From Pseudomonadota bacterium (lineage in GTDB: Bacteria > Desulfobacterota > Desulfobulbia > Desulfobulbales > SURF-16), in the NCBI GenBank assembly GCA_030597865.1, contig JAUVQZ010000004.1:1-32371 (forward strand): a DNA stretch of 32,371 nucleotides, given 5' to 3'. A model generated the notes under the pieces. The model had not been told where the DNA came from. It was given only the letters and a program-made list of their open reading frames with translations, and made no database searches. The position numbers and the translations under genes are program-made. Shown here piece by piece: positions 25,052 to 32,371 of this stretch (its first letter is position 1; the number at the start of each line of letters is the position of its first letter).

Positions 25052-26625
25052 GGGTTAGCCTCCTTTGTTTTTGGGTTGAGTGGCAGTCGTATAATGAAGC
25101 AGGTGCCTTTGCCCACCTCGCTCTCCACCAGGATTGAGCCATGCATCTGCTGGACCAGTGCATAGGTCACGGCCAGGCCCAGGCCCGTACCCTCGCCAAC
25201 ATCCTTGGTGGTGAAAAAGGGATCAAATATCCGCGGCAGATTTTCTTCGGCAATACCCGGGCCGCTATCCTGGAAGGCAAGAACCGCCATCTCTCCCTCC
25301 ACCCTGGTGGTGACCCTGAAAGACGCGCCTTCAGGCATGGCCTGCATGGCATTCATGGTGATATTGACGATGATCTGTTGCAGGGCCGCCGAATCAATGG
25401 GGTGGGAATCGTGGATGCCGAGATCAAGCTGGACATCTAGTTTTTTCAGGCCGTATTCAAGGAGAACAAAGGATTCTCTGATCAGGTCGTCAATGGAGGC
25501 CACCCTGTACTGCAGGGGTTCCCGGCGTCCGAAATTTAAGAGCTGCTGGACGATCTTGCCGATACGTTTTAACCCCTTTTCCATCAGATTGAGATAGCGG
25601 TTGTGCAGGGCCTTATCATGTGGGTTTTCGCCCATGGATTTGACACAGTTGAGCATGCCCCCCAAGGGATTGTTGACCTCATGGGCCACTCCGGCGGCCA
25701 GGCGGCCCAGGGCCGCCAGTTTTTCACTCTGGAATACCTGTTTTCTGCTGTTGTCCAGTTCAGCCTGGGAGGTGTCGAGGCGCTGGCAGAAATCATCAAA
25801 CTTGCTGGCCAGGCGGCCAATTTCGTCGCCGCCATCAGGGAGATTTGCCTTTGAAGGCCGCTTTTGGGGATAATTCTCCATGGCCCTTTCGAGAATACCC
25901 AGGCGGCGAACCACCAGGACATCAATGAGCAGATAGATGGTGAGCCCGACAACCAGAATAGTAATGGTGGCAATAAAGAGCAGCATGCGGTTGTTCCGGG
26001 CAATGCTCTCAAAGGCCCAATCCACCGGGATGGTCACGCTGAGGCCGCCGCGGATGTCGCCGATCTTATAGCCCTGGTGGGAATGGCATTCCAGGCAGGA
26101 TTGTTCCACGGGAAGCGGGGCAATATAGCGCAGGGTGGGGCGGTTATTGACCTCGGTGAATTCGATGACCTCTTCCACCCCTTCCTCGAAGAGGAGGAGG
26201 CTTTTTTCCTCCCAGGGGTCAGGGGCGTTTGCCGGATTAATAGTTTTCAGGGTGGTAACCCGGTAGTCGCAAAAGCCCGCCTGGTCGGCATAGGCGGAAA
26301 GCTCCCTGGTCACCATGGCCGGGTTTCTCTTCACATATCTGACCCCCTTGGCATCCACCATTTCAGGGTCTTTTAAAAAGGGATTGGGTTCAACGCCGGG
26401 CTGGCGCATGAAGAAGAGACCGTTATGGTCGGCCACCCATTTACGGGTCATCAGGATCTGCTGGTGGAGCATGCGGGCCTGGCGGGCGGCCTGGGAGAGG
26501 ACAAGCTCGTTCTGAAATTGCGAGGTCCTGTAAAAGGTGATGCCGTAGGAGATGACCACGACAATACCGATGAGGAGGATGAATTTAAGTCTCAGGCTCA
26601 TTTTGTTCCACTGCACATGTTTCAT
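25048..26625 (-). CDS. Membrane sensor histidine kinase with c-type-heme-like (DUF3365/Tll0287-like) sensor domain
   Basis: N-terminal TM, periplasmic CLECH motif, second [17 protein letters not shown]-box, [22 protein letters not shown] and GTGLGLAV. Confidence 0.9.
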   Translation of the reverse strand: MKHVQWNKMSLRLKFILLIGIVVVISYGITFYRTSQFQNELVLSQAARQARMLHQQILMTRKWVADHNGLFFMRQPGVEPNPFLKDPEMVDAKGVRYVKRNPAMVTRELSAYADQAGFCDYRVTTLKTINPANAPDPWEEKSLLLFEEGVEEVIEFTEVNNRPTLRYIAPLPVEQSCLECHSHQGYKIGDIRGGLSVTIPVDWAFESIARNNRMLLFIATITILVVGLTIYLLIDVLVVRRLGILERAMENYPQKRPSKANLPDGGDEIGRLASKFDDFCQRLDTSQAELDNSRKQVFQSEKLAALGRLAAGVAHEVNNPLGGMLNCVKSMGENPHDKALHNRYLNLMEKGLKRIGKIVQQLLNFGRREPLQYRVASIDDLIRESFVLLEYGLKKLDVQLDLGIHDSHPIDSAALQQIIVNITMNAMQAMPEGASFRVTTRVEGEMAVLAFQDSGPGIAEENLPRIFDPFFTTKDVGEGTGLGLAVTYALVQQMHGSILVESEVGKGTCFIIRLPLNPKTKEANP

Positions 26626-26647
26626 AGCCGCTTAGGTTTTCTCCTTA

Positions 26648-26788
26648 GGCTACCTTGAATAATTGCTTTTTCGTCCAATCTCTGCGTTATGCTCTGAAAA
26701 TAATGCTCGGAATATCAAACATATGCCTGCGCTTATTTTTTTCGCATGCCTTGATATTGAACGAAAAATATAATTATTCAAGATACCC
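26648..26788. mobile_element. MITE-like element with terminal inverted repeats and CTTA flanking duplication
   Basis: GGCTACCTTGAATAATT... and ...AATTATTCAAGATACCC, complementarity continuing inward; CTTA at 26644-26647 and 26789-26792. Confidence 0.6.
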
Positions 26789-26888
26789 CTTAGTTGATGT
26801 GCATAATGTATTCCTCAGGATGAGGCAGATCCTCTTTGGGCCTATTCCTCTGTTTAGCCGACTTCTCGTCCCCCGTCTTTAAAATAAT

Positions 26889-26937
26889 GTTACTGTTTGG
26901 TAGCGGTTGGTTGTGACAGTGTCACTGTTTGGTAGCG
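26889..26937. repeat. Short direct repeat, 32-bp period
   Basis: GTTACTGTTTGGTAGCG (26889-26905) and GTCACTGTTTGGTAGCG (26921-26937), 16/17 identical. Confidence 0.75.
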
Positions 26938-28520
26938 TTTTGGCTTGGCGGTAAGCTGGCCCGCAGGGCCGTGGCCAGATCCTCGGAGAAATGGCCGTTG
27001 ATCCAGCGCAGTTGGGACTCGCTGAAGGCCCCGGGGGAATTGGGGAGTTTGGGGAGCAGGGCGTAGAGCAGCCGTTGGTCGTGGTCCCTGCTGGTGAATC
27101 GTTTTGAGTACTCGATGCTACACATCAGCTTGACGCCGATATTGTCCAGGGCCTTGACCGCCAGGTAGAAGGCCATGTCCAGGGAGCGGCGGGCCTCGCT
27201 GGAGAGTTCAAGGATATTGCCCACCTGGCCGGTGGTCATGATCTGCACCTCCCACTGGGAGGTCTGGGCCTTGGGGACAAAGACCATGACATAGTCGTCC
27301 TCATGGATGATGAGACTCTTTTCGCCCTGGTGGCCGTCCATGCGGCTGTTGGCCCGGATGGCCTCAATATAATCGCTGAAAAAGGGGGTGCCTGTCTCTG
27401 CCCGGTATTGCTCGCAGAAGCTGGCAACCAGGTCGCCGCAGGCAAAGCTTGTCTGGCTGTCGGTGCTGTCAGTAACAACAGCAGGGATGAGGGCGAACTG
27501 CTGATGGAGCATCTGATGGGAGGCGTTGAGCCGGTAGCCGCTGGCGGCAAAATCAAAGCCGTAGTTCCAGCCCCAGAGGGTGGCGGTGAATGTCGGCTCA
27601 GCCCCATTCGCCAGGGTGTTGACGATGTGTTGCCGTACTGACTCAAGCTCGGCAGGGCTTGCCATCCTGCGGCCCTTGAAGCCGGTGAGGCCCAGATCCA
27701 CAGCCAGCCGTTCATAGCTCCTCTGGTAGTAGAGATGGCGCATGCCGATCATGTCATCCAGGCAGAGCTCAGCCAGGCTGTAACGCACGCTGTCATTGGC
27801 CATATTGGCGGCATAATGGCCCCAGGGAATATAGGAGTTGCGGCGCAGATACTCAAAGACATGGCTGCCCTCACCATGGAACTCGCCAATGATCTCACTG
27901 TTGCCCTGGGCCCCGGGTCTCAGCACCATGGCCTGCATATAGTCGTCGGGCAGGTGGGGGTTATTGGCCACGGCCTCGTAGAGGTCATGGTTATAGATTA
28001 CCGGACGGGATTGGCCGTTGAGCTGTTCATAATGGAGGCCGCTGACCTCGCCGCTGTCGTTGATGGTAAAGGAGGCCGCCTGCCTGGCCAGACGGATGAG
28101 GTCCTCAGGGTCGGTGGAGGTGGTGGCCAGGGAGAAGAGCAGGGGCTCGGGCAGGGCCTTGAATATCGCATCAATATCCTCCTCCTCCACATTATGGCGC
28201 AGTGAGTCGGACATGGAGACAGGTTCTGCTTCAGCCAGTCTGATCCCCAAGGGATTGTCGGCCTGGCGGTCTGCCCAGGCGGCATTGATAAAGGTGGTGC
28301 CCTTGAAGGAAAAGGGGTTGGCTATCTCATAGACCCAATCGCATTTTTCCACCTCCAGGTCGTCCTCGGGGAAGTTGCGGCTGTTGAAAACCGCTTCCCC
28401 CTGGCAGGCGCCGAGCTCAATGACCTCGTCATTGTCGCGCAGATTGGTGACGCGGTAGGAGGGCTTGTGGATGGCAAAGGCAAAACAGCCGTTGGGCCGG
28501 ACGCAGGTGTGTAATTTCAT
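26922..28520 (-). CDS. Conserved-looking protein of unknown function (532 aa)
   Basis: Long clean ORF with codon-consistent composition; start MKLHTCVRPNG at 28520. No family recognised with confidence. Confidence 0.65.
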   Translation of the reverse strand: MKLHTCVRPNGCFAFAIHKPSYRVTNLRDNDEVIELGACQGEAVFNSRNFPEDDLEVEKCDWVYEIANPFSFKGTTFINAAWADRQADNPLGIRLAEAEPVSMSDSLRHNVEEEDIDAIFKALPEPLLFSLATTSTDPEDLIRLARQAASFTINDSGEVSGLHYEQLNGQSRPVIYNHDLYEAVANNPHLPDDYMQAMVLRPGAQGNSEIIGEFHGEGSHVFEYLRRNSYIPWGHYAANMANDSVRYSLAELCLDDMIGMRHLYYQRSYERLAVDLGLTGFKGRRMASPAELESVRQHIVNTLANGAEPTFTATLWGWNYGFDFAASGYRLNASHQMLHQQFALIPAVVTDSTDSQTSFACGDLVASFCEQYRAETGTPFFSDYIEAIRANSRMDGHQGEKSLIIHEDDYVMVFVPKAQTSQWEVQIMTTGQVGNILELSSEARRSLDMAFYLAVKALDNIGVKLMCSIEYSKRFTSRDHDQRLLYALLPKLPNSPGAFSESQLRWINGHFSEDLATALRASLPPSQNATKQ

Positions 28521-28851
28521 AATGGCAGTGGGACCTGTTAAGGGCTGAGCATGATTGCATAATGATGGCGTTACCAACTGCTGATAGATTACCGTTCTTT
28601 ACCGGCAAGTGCCAGCCAAGAGGTGAAAAAAATGCCATGTATGCAGCGCTGCCATGGCACCCCAGTAATGACTGAGGGTTTTGTTGGTAATGGGCTTGGC
28701 AAGTGGCCAATATTTCTTTAGATTGAGGGAGTAAATTCCGGGATTATCTCTCCGGCAGCCCTGAATGGGGCAGAACGAAAAACATTTTGAACCAAAGATC
28801 CCATGGATTCGTGATGGACCATTATTTCAAAAAAACCATGGAGACTCGTCT

Positions 28852-31800
28852 GTGAGTTTTACTATCTATTCCAGTAATAGAATGGAGTTGCTGGTTGAAT
28901 ATCTTGCCCAGGTCTTAGGCCGGCAGCCCTTGCCCCCCCTGGTCCCGGAGACCGTGGTGGTCCAGAGCCAGGGCATGGCCCGCTGGCTGGCCATGGAGCT
29001 GGCCAAACGCTACGGCGTCTGGGCCAACGGCACCTTTCCCTTTCCCAATGCCTTTCTGGGCCAGGTCTTTGCCCAGGTCCTGGACGAGAAACAGGTCTTG
29101 GATGGCTGGCAGCGGCCGGTGCTGGTCTGGCGGATCATGGAGCTCCTGCCTGAGCTTTGCACAGGCGACTCCTTTAGACAGGTGGCCGCCTATGTCTCCA
29201 CGCCCCTGAAGAGCTATCAGCTTGCCGTCGCCATGGCCGATCTCTTTGACCAGTATGTGATCTACCGTCCTGATCTTATCAAGGCCTGGGAGGCAGGCAA
29301 GGAGGGTGACTTATGGCAGGCCATTCTCTGGAGAAGGCTGCGGGCCGACATTTCCCAGCCCCACCGGGCTGATCTCTTTGGGCGCTGCCTTGGGGTTCTT
29401 AACCGCGATCAGTGTCGCCTCGGCACCTTGCCGTCCCGGGTCTCCATCTTTGGCATTTCCTCCATGCCGCCCAGTCACCTCGAAATTTTGCACGCCCTGG
29501 GGCGTCACCTGGAGGTAAATATATTTTTCCTAAACCCCTGCCAGATGGAGTGGGGGGATATCATCCCTGAGACGACAATCAGTCGCCTGGCACGGAACAG
29601 CGGAGGTGACAGGGATGCCCACTTCCTTGGTCAGGACAATCCGCTTCTGGCCTCCATGGGCCGTCTGGGCCGGGATTTTTTCCACCTGCTCCTTGATTAT
29701 GGGGCCGAAGAGCAGGCCTTTCCCCTGGAACCGGAACCAGATACCCTGCTGACTGCTATCCAGGGCGATATCCTCAAACTGCGGGACGCATCAAGCGGGC
29801 ACGGCGGCGATGATTCAATCCGCTTTATCTCCTGCCATGGCCCCATGCGCGAGGTGGAGACCCTCCATGACCACCTCCTCGGCCTCTTCTCCGAGCATGC
29901 CGATCTTGAGCCGCGGCATATCCTGGTCATGGCCCCTGATATCAGCAGCTATGCCCCCCTGGTCGAGGCGGTCTTTGCCGGTGATGATCAGCAGTTTCTG
30001 CCCTATACCATTGCTGATCAGGGTCACAATGAGGAGGAGTGCATAGCCGGTTTTTTCCAGGTCCTGGCCCTGGTCCCCAGCCGCTTTAAGGCCCTTGATC
30101 TGGTTGCCCTGTTAGAGATTGGCGCCCTGCGCCGTTGCTTTCAACTGGGCCTGGATGATGTCAGCCTGATTACCAGCTGGTTTGCTGAGCTGCGGATCTG
30201 CTGGGGCCGCGATGGTGAAGATCGGGCCCGTTTCGGCCTGCCGCCTTATGGTGATAATAGCTGGCAGGCCGGGCTGGATCGCCTTCTCCTGGGTTTTGCC
30301 ATGGCAGATGACCAGCTCTTTGCCGGCATCCTACCCTATGACGGCGCCCATCTTGAGCCGGAGCTGGCCGACCGTTTTCTGACCTTCTATCATGCCATTG
30401 CCGACTGGTCAGACCGGCTCCAGGGCCAGTATGACCTGTCAACCTGGAGCAGCCTCCTCCTCCAACTGACCACTGATCTGTTCAGCCCTGACCAGGATGA
30501 AGAAGGTCAGATGCAGGTGCTGCGCACGGCCTTGGCCGCCTTGGGCCAGGAGGCGGTCCTGGCCGGTTTCGACCAGGACCTGGGCCTTGATGTGGTGGAG
30601 GACAGGGTGCGCAGGGCGGTGGGCCAGGATCTGTCACCCTATGGATTCATGGGCGGCGGTATCACCTTCTGCTCGCTGCTGCCCATGCGGGCCGTGCCCT
30701 TTAAGGTCATCTGCCTCCTTGGTATGAATGATGGTGATTTTCCCCGCTCACCGGCCCGCTTTGGTTTTGATCTCATGGCCAAGGAGTTTCGGCGCGGTGA
30801 TCGCAGCATGCGTTTTGATGATCGCTACCTCTTTCTTGAGGCCCTGCTGTCGGCCCGCAGGCAGCTCTACGTCTCCTATCTGGGCCGTTCCGTCCTGGAT
30901 GACTCGGAACGGGCCCCGTCAGTGCTGGTCCGTGAACGTCTGGAGTACGTGGCCCGGATGCGCAGTCCGGCTGGGGCAACGGAGAGAGATGAACAGGCCA
31001 TGCAAAGGGACCTGGTGACCCAGCATCATTTGCAGCCCTTTCATGCCGATTATTTCCATGGCCGGGGGGGAAGTTTTTCTGAAAAAAATCTGAGCGCGGC
31101 CCAGGAGCTCATCCGTCACCGCCAGGGGCGCGTTGATTTTGGCGCCAATCTGCCCCTGCCAGAGGCCGGTGGGGAGAAACGTCATCTTGATCTGGCCGCC
31201 TTCCTGCGTTTCTGGGACTCTCCGGCCCGGTTTTTTTGTGAGCAGCGCCTTGGTCTGCGTCTGCAGAGGGAGGAAGAATCCCTGGCCGAGGATGAACCCT
31301 TTAGTCTTAAGGGTCTTGATCGTTATGGGGTGAGCCGGGACCTGGTCCATGGCCTGTTGGCCGCCAAACCCCTGAGCCTCGATGAGGTCAGGGCCAGGGG
31401 TATTCTGCCCCATGGCGCCATGGGCCAAGTGGTCTATGGTGAGGCCAGGGACAAGGCCAGCTCCTTTGCCCGGAAGGTTGAAGGGTTGGGGGGCGGCGCC
31501 TTCACCAATCAGTCCGGCACCCTTGCGCTCGGCAACTATGAGCTGGAGGTGGAGCTTGCCAATATTAACAGCCTGGGCCAGTTCCACTACCGTTTCGGCA
31601 GGTTGGATGGCCGTCACATCCTGCGGACATGGATCAGCCATCTGGCCCTAAACAGCCTCAATCTTCCGGCCCATGGCCGCCATTCGCTGTTGATCGCCGA
31701 TGACGGGGTAATTCGCCTGGCGCCCCTTGAGGACGCCCAAGATTATCTCCATGCACTCCTGGAGCTTTACTGGCAGGGGTTGCAGCAGCCCTTGCCGTTT

Positions 31801-32034
31801 TTTGCCAAGGCGTCTTACCTCTTTGCCGAAGAATGCAGAAGGGGCAAGAAGGAAGAAAAGGCCATCAGTAAAGCGTTTGACGTCCTCTGGGGCACGGATT
31901 TTAAAAGGGGCGAATGTCATTGGGATCCCTGTCTCCGGCGCTGCTTTTCTGAGAAGTCGGAGCTGGGCGAAGATTTTGTCAGGCTGGCCCGGGCCGTTTA
32001 CGATCCTGTGTATCCGCTCATGGAGAGGGAATAA
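28852..32034 (+). CDS. recC: Exodeoxyribonuclease V gamma chain
   Basis: VVVQSQGMARWLAMELAKRYGVWANGTFPFPNAFLGQVF, LPSRVSIFGISSMPPSHLEILHALG, GGGITFCSLLPMRAVPFKVICLLGMNDGDFPR. Start probably GTG 28852 rather than 28765. Confidence 0.9.
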   Translation: MSFTIYSSNRMELLVEYLAQVLGRQPLPPLVPETVVVQSQGMARWLAMELAKRYGVWANGTFPFPNAFLGQVFAQVLDEKQVLDGWQRPVLVWRIMELLPELCTGDSFRQVAAYVSTPLKSYQLAVAMADLFDQYVIYRPDLIKAWEAGKEGDLWQAILWRRLRADISQPHRADLFGRCLGVLNRDQCRLGTLPSRVSIFGISSMPPSHLEILHALGRHLEVNIFFLNPCQMEWGDIIPETTISRLARNSGGDRDAHFLGQDNPLLASMGRLGRDFFHLLLDYGAEEQAFPLEPEPDTLLTAIQGDILKLRDASSGHGGDDSIRFISCHGPMREVETLHDHLLGLFSEHADLEPRHILVMAPDISSYAPLVEAVFAGDDQQFLPYTIADQGHNEEECIAGFFQVLALVPSRFKALDLVALLEIGALRRCFQLGLDDVSLITSWFAELRICWGRDGEDRARFGLPPYGDNSWQAGLDRLLLGFAMADDQLFAGILPYDGAHLEPELADRFLTFYHAIADWSDRLQGQYDLSTWSSLLLQLTTDLFSPDQDEEGQMQVLRTALAALGQEAVLAGFDQDLGLDVVEDRVRRAVGQDLSPYGFMGGGITFCSLLPMRAVPFKVICLLGMNDGDFPRSPARFGFDLMAKEFRRGDRSMRFDDRYLFLEALLSARRQLYVSYLGRSVLDDSERAPSVLVRERLEYVARMRSPAGATERDEQAMQRDLVTQHHLQPFHADYFHGRGGSFSEKNLSAAQELIRHRQGRVDFGANLPLPEAGGEKRHLDLAAFLRFWDSPARFFCEQRLGLRLQREEESLAEDEPFSLKGLDRYGVSRDLVHGLLAAKPLSLDEVRARGILPHGAMGQVVYGEARDKASSFARKVEGLGGGAFTNQSGTLALGNYELEVELANINSLGQFHYRFGRLDGRHILRTWISHLALNSLNLPAHGRHSLLIADDGVIRLAPLEDAQDYLHALLELYWQGLQQPLPFFAKASYLFAEECRRGKKEEKAISKAFDVLWGTDFKRGECHWDPCLRRCFSEKSELGEDFVRLARAVYDPVYPLMERE

Positions 32035-32042
32035 GAAAACAG

Positions 32043-32371
32043 ATGGCTGATCTTCCGGATAAAAAACGTCAAGGCTTTGACCTTCAAGGCCTTCATCTTA
32101 TCGATGCCAGTGCTGGCACGGGAAAGACCTATACCATCACCGCCCTGGTGATCCGCCTCCTTCTTGAGGAACGGCTGACCATCCAGAAGATCCTGGTGGT
32201 TACCTATACCGAGGCGGCTGCCACGGATCTGCGGGTGCGGATCCGGGAGATGCTCACCAAGGCCCGGGCCTGTTTCAGCGGCCATGGCTGCACGGAAAAG
32301 TTCCTGGATCAGCTCCATACGACGATTGGCGATCATGACCAGGCCCGCCGCGATCTTGTCTGTGCCCTCAA
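32043..32371 (+). CDS. recB: Exodeoxyribonuclease V beta chain, N-terminal part (runs off window edge)
   Basis: MADLPDKKRQGFDLQGLHLIDASAGTGKTYTITALVIRLLLEE...ILVVTYTEAAATDLRVRI: UvrD/RecB Walker A and motif Ia. Confidence 0.9.
   Translation, partial: MADLPDKKRQGFDLQGLHLIDASAGTGKTYTITALVIRLLLEERLTIQKILVVTYTEAAATDLRVRIREMLTKARACFSGHGCTEKFLDQLHTTIGDHDQARRDLVCAL

Noticed and set aside
1-32371. CRISPR arrays, rRNA genes, prophage or integrase genes
   Set aside because: No regularly spaced repeats, rRNA-like stretches, integrase, transposase or phage structural genes seen on either strand.

Overview
The window looks like a chromosomal region from a Desulfobulbaceae-like (deltaproteobacterial) anaerobe; that placement is inferred from gene content only. 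From left to right it contains: a partial asnS on the minus strand (missing from the ORF track); an isochorismatase-family hydrolase; a CheZ-like phosphatase with a large insertion and two C-terminal CheY-binding-like peptides; tRNA-Cys; and a compact operon (3123-7599) encoding a Roadblock/LC7 protein, an MglA-type small GTPase, an acidic protein with a duplicated terminal domain and three LDDFF motifs, a Zn-ribbon/beta-sandwich protein and two more small Roadblock-like proteins. Next come a triheme cytochrome, a membrane-anchored XRE protein with an EF-hand loop, a minus-strand cassette (crcB, lptG-like, a stop-interrupted Cys-rich gene, a BadF-type ASKHA ATPase, a small 4-Cys protein), a RACo-like ASKHA ATPase, a PII-like protein with a membrane partner, tandem glgC genes, a DHH phosphoesterase, trpBA, an octaheme cytochrome, a heme-sensor kinase with a sigma54 response regulator, a MITE-like element, and recC plus the start of recB. 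The best candidate for an undescribed system is the CheZ / MglA / triple-Roadblock / LDDFF-scaffold module at 1100-7599.
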